From assembly GCA_022843385.1 (NCBI GenBank), contig JALHNT010000048.1:6411-54750 (forward strand): a DNA stretch of 48,340 nucleotides, written 5' to 3'. The DNA comes from Anaerolineae bacterium. Lineage in GTDB: Bacteria > Chloroflexota > Anaerolineae > Aggregatilineales > Phototrophicaceae. Made by a program: the position numbers and the translations under genes. The notes below the pieces were generated by a model that was not told the origin of the DNA, did no database searches, and worked only from the letters and a program-made list of their open reading frames with translations. Below, piece by piece: positions 1 to 8,740 of this stretch; within the stretch, counting starts at the first letter, position 1, and each line of letters starts with the position of its first letter.

Positions 1-1
1 C

Positions 2-1180
2 AAGAGCGATCTGTGGATGGTCTCCAGCCAGGGTGGGACGCCCGAATGCCGCACCGCCAGCCTGAAGGTCGGAGTCGGCGGCGGGTTGCAGCCAGACATG
101 CCCGTCATGGGTGTCACGGACACCTTCCCCGTGTCGTCCGATGGACAGGTGGCTTATGTCGATGTGCAGGATGGCGGCACTATTCAGGTGTACCGCGTAG
201 CGCTCACCGGGCCGGAGCATGTCGAACCCGTGTTGACCGGAGACCGGGCTGTTATGCTGATGAGCGGCACCGATCACAAGCTGGCCTATATCGTCAGCAC
301 CATGCAGTCGCCGACTGATCTGTACATTTCTGATATTGAAGGGGGCAACGAACAACGCCTGACTAGCCTGAATGACGAGACCTTGAGTGGGCTGGCGCAG
401 CCGCGCGTCGAGCATCTGCTCTTCCCCGGCAGCGATGGCGTCCAGGTCGAAGGCTGGATCCTCACGCCGCCTGAAGGCAAAGCCCCTTACCCGACCATCC
501 TCTACATTCACGGCGGACCGCACGGCGCGTTCGGTCATGCCTATCATTTTGATACCCAGATGTTGTGCGGTGCGGGTTATGCCGTGCTGCTGGTCAATCA
601 TCGCGCCTCAACCGGGTATGGCGATGAATTCTCGACCGCGATCAAGGGCGACTGGGGCAACCTGGATTATAAGGATCTGATGGCCGGGGTCGATGCCGCC
701 ATCGCCAAAGGGCTGGCTGACCCGGATCGGCTGGGGGTGTGCGGGCTGTCGGGCGGGGGCAACCTCTCGACCTGGGTGGTTGGGCAAACTGATCGCTTCA
801 AGGCGGCGGTGCCGGAAAATCCGGTGACTAACTGGGTCAGCTTCTACGGCGTCAGCGACATTGGCGTGTGGTTCGCGCTTGAGGAACTCGGCGGGCATCC
901 GCACGAAATCCCGGAGATTTACGCCAAATGTTCACCCATCACCTACGCCCATCGCTGCAAGACGCCGACGCTGATGGTGCAGGGCGAGAATGACTGGCGC
1001 TGCCCGCCGGAACAATCGGAACAATTCTATACCACGCTCAAGGCCAATGGCTGCATCGTCGAGATGCTGCGGCTGCCGAACTCGCCCCATGCGGCGACGA
1101 TCATGGGCGCGGTGCCGGTGCGGAAGGCGCATAACGAAGCGCTGCTGGAGTGGATGAACCGCTACGTGCTTGGAAAATAA
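2..1180 (+). CDS. S9 family peptidase (prolyl oligopeptidase-like), 5' end outside window
   Basis: This is the C-terminal part of a serine peptidase that cleaves short peptides. The frame is open to the left edge: codons for KSDLW precede the first ATG at 17 and read as a normal beta-propeller strand, so the gene starts before the window. Numbering from that ATG, residues about 1-140 are the end of a propeller and the rest is the alpha/beta-hydrolase domain. It has an oxyanion-hole segment (YIHGGPHG), nucleophile Ser245 in GLSGGGN, Asp326 in GENDW and His358 in NSPHAA, so the triad is complete. The gene is convergent with the MFS gene. Family assignment is firm; the substrate is unknown. An acylaminoacyl peptidase is possible. 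Confidence 0.93.
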   Translation, partial: KSDLWMVSSQGGTPECRTASLKVGVGGGLQPDMPVMGVTDTFPVSSDGQVAYVDVQDGGTIQVYRVALTGPEHVEPVLTGDRAVMLMSGTDHKLAYIVSTMQSPTDLYISDIEGGNEQRLTSLNDETLSGLAQPRVEHLLFPGSDGVQVEGWILTPPEGKAPYPTILYIHGGPHGAFGHAYHFDTQMLCGAGYAVLLVNHRASTGYGDEFSTAIKGDWGNLDYKDLMAGVDAAIAKGLADPDRLGVCGLSGGGNLSTWVVGQTDRFKAAVPENPVTNWVSFYGVSDIGVWFALEELGGHPHEIPEIYAKCSPITYAHRCKTPTLMVQGENDWRCPPEQSEQFYTTLKANGCIVEMLRLPNSPHAATIMGAVPVRKAHNEALLEWMNRYVLGK

Positions 1181-1204
1181 TCCGCGAGAATATTTAGGCC
1201 TTGC

Positions 1205-1232
1205 CTGTAGGGGTGTCTCGATACCCCTACAG
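1205..1232. repeat. TAGGGG-type hairpin between convergent genes
   Basis: A 12-bp stem (CTGTAGGGGTGT against ATACCCCTACAG, one G-T pair) has a 4-base loop. It lies in the 82-bp gap between the convergent S9 peptidase and MFS genes, so it could end both transcripts. It has no T-run. The same TAGGGG/CCCCTA ends recur at 13322, 35643, 36975 and 40561, which marks it as a copy of a dispersed repeat. Confidence 0.7.
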
Positions 1233-1262
1233 CCGCTCCATCAAGCCTGCTTCTGGATACCC

Positions 1263-2516
1263 TCAGATGGGTGCTTGGGCGCGAAAAATCCAGACGATGC
1301 CCAGCCCGGCCAGCAGCACCGTCACCGCCGTCAGTTGGAAGATAAAAGCGAAACCGAGGTTGGTCTGTAGTGTGCCACTCATGGCGGTGGCGCTGAACCA
1401 GCCGATATTCCACAGCACCATGCTCATGCCGCTGCCAACATTACGCAGTTCATCGGGGAGCTGCCCCAGCATCAAGGGCTGAAACAAGGGCTGCATCACA
1501 TTGCGAAACGAGATGGCAATCGTATAGGCCAGAATGCTGACCGGCAGCGAGACCGCCAGACTGAGCGCCAGGAAGGCGACCGAGGCAATCGTCATCGTCA
1601 GCCCCAATGCTTTCGCCCGGCCAAAGCGCCCTTCCCAGTACGGGTTGAGCAGCGGCACCAGCGCCATCCCCACCCAGCCGATGCTCATGATGAAGCCGAC
1701 GTTCTGATCGGGCTGGCCGAACTGAGCGCGGAAAAACAGATTGTAGAAGGGGAAGGTCAACCCGCCGCTGAAGCCGAACAGGATCATCGGCAGCGTCAAC
1801 CATAGCAACCGCAGCCAGGGGCGCGGGCGCGGCGGGGCAGCGCCCTGATCCGCTGGCGCGGAGGCAGTGTGCTGACGGGTCATGAGCAGCATCGGCCACA
1901 CGCTGATGACGAGGATGATGCCGGACACGAACAGCGCCGCGCCATAAGCCAACGGGCTATGCGAATCGAGTGCGGCTGCTTCAGGCGCGATGCCCCGGAA
2001 CAGCAGCATCATGATGGCTGGCAGCGCCCCGCCCACCAGACTCCCAACCGCCATGCCCATCATGCTGACAACGTTGTGCAGGGCGAAGAAGCGGGTGTGT
2101 TCCTCTGGCTCGACCAACTGCATCATCAGCGGCGACAGTGCGATCTGCTGTGCGCCATAGAAAAACCCCACCAACAGCCGGTTGAGCGCCAGCATTGGCA
2201 GGGTTGGAGAAACGAACAACGGCAGAAACGCGACGAAGATGCCCAGCGACGACCAGGTGATGAGGCGCTGCGTCCCCAGCCGATTCGCCATCAGGCTGAT
2301 CGGCACGCTGGTGATGAACCCGGCCAGCCGCGGCAGCGCTTGCAGCAGGCTGATGGTCGGCTGGTCGTGCCCCAGGCTGACGAAGTAGAAGTTGAGCAGC
2401 ACATCGGTGATGCCCAGCAGCGAGACATGAAAGATGAAGTTGTAGATCAGGAACAGCCGCGCATCGCGCCGGGCGTCGCTCAGCCAAATTTTGACGGATG
2501 CGGTTGATAGCATCAT
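1263..2516 (-). CDS. MFS transporter
   Basis: An integral membrane protein of 417 residues, the normal size for a 12-helix major facilitator. Hydrophobic segments run through the whole length with a polar central loop at about residues 205-225 (TRQHTASAPADQGAAPPRPRP) that splits two six-helix halves. The start ATG overlaps the stop of the upstream small gene as ATGA, so translation is probably coupled. No specificity motif was recognised. It is the last gene of the minus-strand hydrolase cluster and might import a substrate or export an end product; that role is inferred from position only. Confidence 0.88.
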   Translation of the reverse strand: MMLSTASVKIWLSDARRDARLFLIYNFIFHVSLLGITDVLLNFYFVSLGHDQPTISLLQALPRLAGFITSVPISLMANRLGTQRLITWSSLGIFVAFLPLFVSPTLPMLALNRLLVGFFYGAQQIALSPLMMQLVEPEEHTRFFALHNVVSMMGMAVGSLVGGALPAIMMLLFRGIAPEAAALDSHSPLAYGAALFVSGIILVISVWPMLLMTRQHTASAPADQGAAPPRPRPWLRLLWLTLPMILFGFSGGLTFPFYNLFFRAQFGQPDQNVGFIMSIGWVGMALVPLLNPYWEGRFGRAKALGLTMTIASVAFLALSLAVSLPVSILAYTIAISFRNVMQPLFQPLMLGQLPDELRNVGSGMSMVLWNIGWFSATAMSGTLQTNLGFAFIFQLTAVTVLLAGLGIVWIFRAQAPI

Positions 2517-2770
2517 GTGGATTTACCGGCGAGCTTGAGTTTGGCCTTCGCTTTAGCAATATCCATCATCAAGGCAACCGCCAGAATTTGTTCCAATTCC
2601 AGATGCTCGTCTGTGGAAAGGCCAACGCTGGTATTCTTATCCAACAAGTCATCAATGTGCTGCTGGATGTCTGTTGATACGCGATAGTTAGCCACTGCTT
2701 CAAGGGTGGGCTGGGAAAGCCAGAAATCAGCTACCTCGCTGAAAATAGATTGTTGAGGCTGGATAGTCAT
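2513..2770 (-). CDS. Small hypothetical protein (85 aa)
   Basis: A soluble acidic protein without a membrane segment. It reads EVADFWLSQPTLEAVANY, then a middle with DLLDKN, then LSTDEHLELEQILAVALMMDIAKAKAKLKL. This layout resembles short proteins common in cyanobacteria and Chloroflexota that often precede nuclease or toxin-like genes, but no such partner follows here. The ATG at 2770 has GAGGGA about 7 nt upstream. Its stop overlaps the start of the MFS gene by 4 nt. The function is not recognised; an orphan antitoxin-like protein is one possibility. Confidence 0.7.
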   Translation of the reverse strand: MTIQPQQSIFSEVADFWLSQPTLEAVANYRVSTDIQQHIDDLLDKNTSVGLSTDEHLELEQILAVALMMDIAKAKAKLKLAGKST

Positions 2771-2858
2771 CGCGTGTCCCTCAAATGTTCACTGATGACT
2801 ATCCTAACATCACTTTCTCATCACTTCTATGGAACCAGCCAGTGGACTCGCACCGCGT

Positions 2859-4109
2859 TCAATCCCCCACGCCGAGCATCTTCTTGCCAGCGATGAAGGT
2901 CATCTGTACCTGATTGAGGGCATCCAGATCATCCAGCGGGTTGCCGCGCATGACGATCACATCCGCTTCTTTGCCGGCTTCCAGCGTCCCCAGCCTGTTC
3001 TCCAGCTTGCTGATGCGGGCGGCGACGAGGGTGGCGCTGCGGAGCGCGGCATAGTTATCCTTACAGACGCCCACCCGCACCATGAACTTCATCTCCGGCG
3101 CGACCACTTCATGCCCGACGGCCGGGCTGCCGGCATCGGTGCCGAAGCCAATCGGCACACCGGCTTCAGCCGCCTTCTTCAGCCCCTCGTAGCGCGTTGG
3201 GTTGGCGACGGCCTTCTTGCGTTCTTCGATCTTCCACTCCGGGATGTTGAATTTGCGAGCGGTGACTTCATCGGCCTGCATCACCAGCGGGGCGAAGGTC
3301 GTCACAATCGGAATCTTCTTGTCCAGCAACAGTTGGATGGTGGTGTCATCCATCGAACCGCCATGCTCCACACAATCCACGCCGAACTGCGCCACGCGGT
3401 AGATGACCTCGTTGAAGGTGGCATGGGCGGTGATGGGCAGCCCGTTGCGATGGGTTTCATCGATCACCGCTTCCAGCTCGGCATCGGTCAGTTCGATCAG
3501 ATCGTGACTCGCCATGATCTTGATGAGGTCGGCACCGCCGCGCACCTGTTCGCGCACTGCCCGCCGCATCTCGTCCGCGCCGCTGGCCTCACGACAGCAC
3601 CAATAGGTATGACCGCCGGTCTGGATGATGGCCTGACCGCAGACCAGCAGGCGTGGGCCGGGGAATATCCCTTGCTCGACAGCCTGCTTGGCGAACAGGT
3701 TGGAGGTGTTCATGCCCAGGTCGCGCACCAGGGTGATGCCGGCGCGCAGGCTCTTCATCATATTGGCAGCGCTCTTGTAGGCGCTGATCTCCGCCGCATC
3801 GTCCATCGACTGCCGCGCCAGATCGTGGATGCCATCCCAGGCCAGATGGGCGTGGGAGTTCATCATGCCGGGCATGACCGTCATCCCTGAACAATCGATG
3901 ATCTGGGCGTCGCTGCTGCCCAGATCGCTCATCTTGCCGACGGCCTTGATTTTGCCCTTTTCGATCTCGACGAATCCTGGCTCGATCACTTCATCGCCGA
4001 CGCAGGTCAGCACCCGCGCATTCGTCAGGATGCGATGGGGCGAGGGCAGTTCGATCAGCGGCAGCAGAATTTTCTGGTAACGCCAGGCAGGTGGCTCAGG
4101 CATGGTCAA
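2859..4109 (-). CDS. Metal-dependent amidohydrolase (imidazolonepropionase/prolidase-like)
   Basis: A cytoplasmic TIM-barrel hydrolase of 416 residues acting on C-N bonds, probably of dipeptides or cyclic amides. Metal ligands visible are His86 and His88 (NSHAHLAWDG), Lys197 (DLIKIMA, the carboxylated-Lys position), His229 (TAHATF), His249 (CVEHGGSMDD) and Asp325 (GFGTDAGSP). N- and C-terminal strands form the usual small beta domain (ILTNARVLT and ADVIVMRGNPLDD). This is the family of Xaa-Pro dipeptidase-like amidohydrolases and imidazolonepropionase. It lies after the M24 gene in the same direction, 122 bp away. Exact substrate unknown. Confidence 0.92.
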   Translation of the reverse strand: MTMPEPPAWRYQKILLPLIELPSPHRILTNARVLTCVGDEVIEPGFVEIEKGKIKAVGKMSDLGSSDAQIIDCSGMTVMPGMMNSHAHLAWDGIHDLARQSMDDAAEISAYKSAANMMKSLRAGITLVRDLGMNTSNLFAKQAVEQGIFPGPRLLVCGQAIIQTGGHTYWCCREASGADEMRRAVREQVRGGADLIKIMASHDLIELTDAELEAVIDETHRNGLPITAHATFNEVIYRVAQFGVDCVEHGGSMDDTTIQLLLDKKIPIVTTFAPLVMQADEVTARKFNIPEWKIEERKKAVANPTRYEGLKKAAEAGVPIGFGTDAGSPAVGHEVVAPEMKFMVRVGVCKDNYAALRSATLVAARISKLENRLGTLEAGKEADVIVMRGNPLDDLDALNQVQMTFIAGKKMLGVGD

Positions 4110-4126
4110 ATCCTTTCATTCAAAAT

Positions 4127-4219
4127 AGTGCTAAGTAAAAAGTGCTGAGTAAAAAGTGGTCATGCCGAGTGGTCAGATTGGGCTGATTTACCCTAACTTT
4201 TCACTCAGCACTCAGCACT
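4127..4219. repeat. AGTGCTGAGT inverted/tandem repeat
   Basis: Two direct copies of AGTGCTRAGTAAAA (4127 and 4141) face an inverted pair, ACTCAGCACTCAGCACT, ending at 4219. The element fills the gap between the amidohydrolase and M24 genes. It can fold into a long hairpin. I see no gene in it; it may be a mobile intergenic repeat or an mRNA-processing site. Confidence 0.65.
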
Positions 4220-4231
4220 CTTTGCTCTGAT

Positions 4232-5377
4232 TTACAGCGACAGCACCCGGCGTTCCGGCGGATTCTCGGCCAAGAAACGGCTGGGAACCCGCGCCGCGCC
4301 GTCAGTCACAATCATGCTGTTGATGGTGCGATAGCCATCCACGCCAGGGCGATAGATGCCCGGTTCGTTGGAAAACACCATATGCGGTTGCAGGAGGGTC
4401 TGGTCACCCGGCGCGAGCCACGGGCCTTCGTGTCCCTGCAAGCCCATGCCATGCCCGATGCGATGACGGATGGCCTCGCCCAACCCATAATCCTTCAGCA
4501 CCTTCAGCGCTGCCTCATTGACGCTGGCACAGGTGTTACCCGCCCGCAACGCCGCCACGCCCGCCGCATCACAATCCGATGCCGCCTGAAGGCAGCGCAT
4601 CACATCGCGCACCGGCTCACCGACGACGAAGGTCGCGCCGCTCTCGGCATGATAGCCGCCGACGGTTGCGCCAATCCCGGCGATCAGCGGCTCACCCGGC
4701 TGCGGCTGACGATCCAGCGGCGACCCATGCGGCAGGGCGGCGCGCGGCCCGCTGTGTACCGTGCCGACGATAGCGCCCCCGCGAAGCTGGAAGATTTCCC
4801 CCACCTCGCGCTGCATCTTCTCTCGCGTGGCTCCCAGGCACATCTTGAGGATGTCCAGTTCCGTCCCGCCGGAACGGATGACCTCGGCGGCGTGGTCGCG
4901 CACCTGCTCCAGACAGTAATCGGCATAGCCAGCGGCAGCTTCCACCAGTTCGATCTCTTCCGCATCCTTCACCCAGCGCATCTCCTCGATCAGCGGCGTC
5001 GTCACCACGCCCTCACCCAGCCGGCGAAAGACATCGTGGTTGATGCTGTCGATGCCCAGCGGTTTCACGCCGCTTTCTTTCACCATCCATTCCACCGGAT
5101 GCACCTCGCCGGGGTACTCGAAGTAGGTGCGAATATCACTGATCCAGGTGTCGGCGGCGTTCTCCTGTTCCAGCAGCGGCACGAACAGCGCCGGGTTTCC
5201 CTGCCGGGGGATGAACAACCCCAGTGGACGCTCGGACGGGACATGGAAGAATCCACAGGCGTAAATCACATTCGAGACATCCAGCAGCAGAAGCCCATTC
5301 AGACCGGCTGCTTCCAGCCGCGCCTGAATCTGCTCGATCTTGCGCCGGTAAAAGGCTTCGGTCAGCTTTCGGATCAC
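4232..5377 (-). CDS. M24 family, creatinase-like hydrolase lacking the usual metal ligands
   Basis: A 381-residue protein with a creatinase N-domain (about 1-130) and a pita-bread C-domain (140-370). Metallopeptidases of this fold use Asp, Asp, His, Glu, Glu. Here the aligned positions are Gly234, Glu245 (GYHAESG), His309 (RIGHGMG), Glu338 (SNEPGIY) and Ile352, so at least two ligands are lost. That pattern is known for non-metal members such as creatinase and ectoine hydrolase, which open C-N bonds with the His. It is therefore more likely an amide/amidine hydrolase than a true Xaa-Pro peptidase. Start is GTG at 5377 with GAGG upstream; an upstream ATG is closed by a stop. Confidence 0.88.
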   Translation of the reverse strand: MIRKLTEAFYRRKIEQIQARLEAAGLNGLLLLDVSNVIYACGFFHVPSERPLGLFIPRQGNPALFVPLLEQENAADTWISDIRTYFEYPGEVHPVEWMVKESGVKPLGIDSINHDVFRRLGEGVVTTPLIEEMRWVKDAEEIELVEAAAGYADYCLEQVRDHAAEVIRSGGTELDILKMCLGATREKMQREVGEIFQLRGGAIVGTVHSGPRAALPHGSPLDRQPQPGEPLIAGIGATVGGYHAESGATFVVGEPVRDVMRCLQAASDCDAAGVAALRAGNTCASVNEAALKVLKDYGLGEAIRHRIGHGMGLQGHEGPWLAPGDQTLLQPHMVFSNEPGIYRPGVDGYRTINSMIVTDGAARVPSRFLAENPPERRVLSL

Positions 5378-5417
5378 AATCGCGTCCTCATGTTATCACT
5401 TCCAACGGCTGTCTGCC

Positions 5418-5549
5418 GCCGAGGGGTTAACCCCTCGGCTAACGGCTTCTGGTAAGCCCACTGAAGGGGCTGTTGCCTCAGATGACCCTCTTCAGCGCCT
5501 TTAGTGCGCTTATTGTATTTTCCGGTAGCTGGGCGGCTTTAGCCCCCAG
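5418..5549. repeat. Intergenic palindromes between M24 and M14 genes
   Basis: The 244-bp gap 5378-5621 has no gene. It contains a perfect 22-bp palindrome centred on GGGGTTAACCCC (5418-5439) and a hairpin CTGGG..GGCTTTAGCC..CCCAG at 5529-5549. Both can fold in either strand. A half copy of the first (TAACCCCTCGGCGG) occurs near 27568. They probably process or stabilise the operon mRNA; no T-run makes a clear terminator. Confidence 0.65.
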
Positions 5550-5621
5550 CGGTATCGTCCGCAGCCTACACCCTCCAATCGCCTGGAAGCACGGGTGAGG
5601 TAAGACCAACACATGACCGGT

Positions 5622-7334
5622 CTACAACTTTACCTGTACCCGCTGCACCCCGGCCCGCTGCGCCTGCGCGATCACGGTCAGGCTCGTTCCAGCAGGGGCG
5701 CGCACCAGCCACTCGACCTTTTTCGTGGTCGCTGTCCACTCGCGCAGCCAGGGCGACCAGGTGGCGTTGCGTTCATCGCGCCCGGCCAGATGCCCCAGGT
5801 CCTGCACCGCCTCACCCATCAGCAATTGCGCGCCTTCGGGCAGCGCCAGCTCAACTTTCACCGAACTGGCGGTGCCGAACTTCAGCGCCCGCTGCGTCAT
5901 GTTGGTCGGCAGGAAGCCCTGATTGGAGACGATGGCGCTGATCTGGTACAGGTCAGGGGCGAGCGCCTGCGCCTTGACTGGCTGGATGTGCAGCAGCGGG
6001 GTGCAGGCGGCATGGTTGAGGGTGAACTGGCAGTTCTGCTGCATCGTATCGTGCAGGAATTGACGCGCTGTTTCGCTGCTGGCCCAGGAGGCCGGCGGCG
6101 GGTTGCGGAAAGTGTACATATGCGTCCAACCGCCGATCTCGACCTTGCCCAACTGTGGGTGATCGAAGGGCGTCCAGTTGATGAAACCCTTGCCGCCCAG
6201 ATGCTCATCGTTGTATTTCAGCAGCTTGATCTCATCCTCGGTGGAACGCGCCCGCACCTGATACTTGGCCGGGTCGCGCAATCCGGCGGCAATCTCCGGG
6301 TTCCACAATTCGGTGGAGAAAGTGATGATGCCCATCTCGTCGTAAGTCCACTGCATCAGCGAACCGGTGCGCGGATTGTCCGGGTCGGGGGTGAATTCCT
6401 CGTAGACCGAGATGACCGGGTAGCCGGTGAGGGCCGTCCCCATCGCGCCGATGGTCTTATAGACCGCCAGATCAGCCGCCGGGATGCTGCTGTCGGGCGC
6501 GACCAGCGACGGGCGCAGGATGACGCCGCCATGTGTATGATAGCACTGCATCCCGTTGATGTTCGGGTGATTGAGGAGGAACTGTGCCACCGCCTTCGAT
6601 TCCGGCTCATCCAGCGGGTAATGCCCCGCGCCGTACTGCCGTTCGCCGGCGATCCAGCCCGCCGGGTAATTGCGGTTCAGGTTGCCGTCGCGCGGCTTCT
6701 CGATCTCGAAGCTCACGCCATCCCACTCGCCGCGAATCTCGCCCTCGCGGTAGAGGCGGTAATACGGCCCGCTGCCGATTTCGCCCGGCTGGCGCAGCAC
6801 CATCAGGCGCGGATCATCCGGCGAGATTTTCCACTCGCCCGCCGGGTCTTCCAGCCGCATCTGAACAATGTACCCATCGCCGTTGATGTCGTGCTGGCAT
6901 AGTCCGTGCGTCTGTTCCGTGCCGGGCAGAAAGCGCCCGTTGCCGCACCAGTGATGCGCCGTCGTCAGGCTGATCTCCGCGCCATCGGGGTTGACGCGCG
7001 GCAGGATGTAGAAGGCCATATGATCGAGCAGCCACGTCGCCTGGGGATCGCTGCCGTAATGCGTCAGCAGATGCCACAGCGTATAGAGTGCGGTGTGCGA
7101 AGTCGCCACTTCCTCGGCATGGATGTGAGCGTCGATGTAGAAGGCCGGCTTCTCGTGGTGCGGCCCGGTCTCCGGATTGGTGACGGTGGCGGCCCAGATG
7201 TCGCGCCCCTGCCAGCTTTTGCCCAGCGACTCCAGCGACATCAGCAGTGGGTAGGCGGCTTCCAGCCCGTGCAGATGCCGCGTCAGGTCGTCGTAGAGAA
7301 AGTATTCGCTGAAATCAATCGCGTAACTCATCAT
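5622..7334 (-). CDS. M14 family zinc carboxypeptidase
   Basis: A 570-residue metallocarboxypeptidase that removes C-terminal residues from peptides. The zinc motif HxxE is His72-Glu75 (DAHIHAEEVA), the third ligand is in CYHTHGG (His266 by family pattern), NPDG at 115-118 and NRNYP at about 220-224 bind substrate, and the catalytic Glu is Glu342 in FSTELWNP. Residues about 420-570 form an extra C-terminal beta-rich domain. No signal peptide is visible, so it probably acts in the cytoplasm on imported peptides. The start overlaps the stop of the hydantoinase-like gene (ATGA). Confidence 0.94.
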   Translation of the reverse strand: MMSYAIDFSEYFLYDDLTRHLHGLEAAYPLLMSLESLGKSWQGRDIWAATVTNPETGPHHEKPAFYIDAHIHAEEVATSHTALYTLWHLLTHYGSDPQATWLLDHMAFYILPRVNPDGAEISLTTAHHWCGNGRFLPGTEQTHGLCQHDINGDGYIVQMRLEDPAGEWKISPDDPRLMVLRQPGEIGSGPYYRLYREGEIRGEWDGVSFEIEKPRDGNLNRNYPAGWIAGERQYGAGHYPLDEPESKAVAQFLLNHPNINGMQCYHTHGGVILRPSLVAPDSSIPAADLAVYKTIGAMGTALTGYPVISVYEEFTPDPDNPRTGSLMQWTYDEMGIITFSTELWNPEIAAGLRDPAKYQVRARSTEDEIKLLKYNDEHLGGKGFINWTPFDHPQLGKVEIGGWTHMYTFRNPPPASWASSETARQFLHDTMQQNCQFTLNHAACTPLLHIQPVKAQALAPDLYQISAIVSNQGFLPTNMTQRALKFGTASSVKVELALPEGAQLLMGEAVQDLGHLAGRDERNATWSPWLREWTATTKKVEWLVRAPAGTSLTVIAQAQRAGVQRVQVKL

Positions 7335-8734
7335 AATCCTTTGTGGATGTGATCCCGGTTCGGGCGCACATACTGCCCCCAGCCCGGCTGTCCTTTGATC
7401 TCGCCATCTTCAAAGACGGTGCGCCCGTTGACGATGGTGCGGCGGACGCGCCCCTGAAACGTCATCCCCTCATACAATTTGTCGCAGGCTTTGGCCTTGC
7501 TGAACAGCATATCGGGATGAATGGTGGTGGTCTGGCGCGGGTCATAGATCACCAGATCAGCATCGGCATTGACGGCGATCACCCCTTTGTGCGGGTAGAT
7601 ACCGAAGCGTTTTGCGCCATTGGTGCTGATGAGTTCAACCGCGTGTTCCAGGCCGATCCGCCCCTTGAGCGCCGCATCCATCATGCCCAGCACCAGCTCT
7701 TCCACCCCCGGCGACCCCGGCGGCGTGCGCCAGATGTCGGTGCGAGCGCGTTCTTTCTCCTCAACCGTGAAGGGCGAGTGGTCGGTGGTGACGGCCATCA
7801 GCGTCCGATCGCGCAGGCCACCCCACAGCGCATCCTGATCGGCTTGTTGGCGCAGCGGCGGGTTGATCTTGGCATACGGCCCGACGCGCCGCAGGTCTTC
7901 TTCAGTGAAGAACAGATAATGCGGGCAGGTTTCGGCAGTGGCGCTGGAACCGGTGGCTTTCCAGCGGCGGAAGACCTGCAAGGCTTCGGCGCAGCTCATG
8001 TGGGCGATGTGCAGGTTCATGCCGATCTGCTCGTTCAGCGTCAGCAGCGTGGCAATCGCCAGCGCCTCGACATGCGGCGGGCGTGACTCGTTGTGCGACT
8101 CGATGTCGTTGCGCTTGGCCGCCATCAACTGCGCCGTGTGCCATTCCAGCAGCCGGTTATCCTCGGCATGAACGGTGCAGACCAATCCGGTCTCCGCCAC
8201 CAGCTTCATCGCCTGATACAACTCATCGCTGTTGGGCAGGCACAGCCCCTCGAATTCATCATTACGACCAGCGGGAGCGCCGGTCATAAAAATCTTGAAG
8301 GCAATCGCCCCTTCATCCACCATCGCGCTGATCTCATCGCGTTTCAGCAAACCCGGTGCGCCGTACAGGGCGAAGTTGACATAAGCATTGGCCTCACCCA
8401 GTTCCCGCCGACTGCGAAGGATCGCGCCGGTGGCACAGCAGGGCTTGGAGATCGGCATCTCGAAGATCGTCGTGACGCCGCCAGCCGCAGCCGCCATCGT
8501 CTCGGTGGCGAAATCACCCCGCGCCGGATAGGCTGGGGCGCGGCAGTGGAAATGAATATCAACCGCGCCGGGCAAGACGAACTGACCGCTGGCGTCGATG
8601 ATGGACTGGGCTTCGAACGGCACCTCCGGCGCGAGCAGCGCCACGATCCTGCCGTTCTGCAGGCCGATGGTCAGGGGCTGGCGTCCGTGTTCAGTGAACA
8701 CGTCGCCGTTGGTGATGGCGGTATCGAATTTCAA
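7331..8734 (-). CDS. Dihydropyrimidinase/allantoinase-like cyclic amidohydrolase
   Basis: A 467-residue binuclear metal hydrolase that opens cyclic amides such as hydantoins, dihydropyrimidines or allantoin. Ligands are His61 and His63 (DIHFHCRAP), Lys147 (FKIFMTG, carboxylated), His189 (VHAEDN), His245 (IAHMS) and Asp318 (TTDHSPF). TAETCPHYL and KINPPLR are typical of allantoinase and hydantoinase. It lies 6 nt after the M20 gene and overlaps the M14 gene, which puts three different C-N hydrolases in one transcript. Substrate not decided by sequence. Confidence 0.93.
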   Translation of the reverse strand: MKFDTAITNGDVFTEHGRQPLTIGLQNGRIVALLAPEVPFEAQSIIDASGQFVLPGAVDIHFHCRAPAYPARGDFATETMAAAAGGVTTIFEMPISKPCCATGAILRSRRELGEANAYVNFALYGAPGLLKRDEISAMVDEGAIAFKIFMTGAPAGRNDEFEGLCLPNSDELYQAMKLVAETGLVCTVHAEDNRLLEWHTAQLMAAKRNDIESHNESRPPHVEALAIATLLTLNEQIGMNLHIAHMSCAEALQVFRRWKATGSSATAETCPHYLFFTEEDLRRVGPYAKINPPLRQQADQDALWGGLRDRTLMAVTTDHSPFTVEEKERARTDIWRTPPGSPGVEELVLGMMDAALKGRIGLEHAVELISTNGAKRFGIYPHKGVIAVNADADLVIYDPRQTTTIHPDMLFSKAKACDKLYEGMTFQGRVRRTIVNGRTVFEDGEIKGQPGWGQYVRPNRDHIHKGL

Positions 8735-8740
8735 AGGCGC

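Noticed and set aside
2829..3890. Long plus-strand frame opposite the amidohydrolase gene
   Set aside because: It is His/Arg/Gly-rich with no family pattern and lies opposite a gene with intact metal motifs; a high-GC antisense shadow.
5613..6902. 429-residue plus-strand frame opposite the M14 gene
   Set aside because: Shadow of the carboxypeptidase; no recognisable motif.
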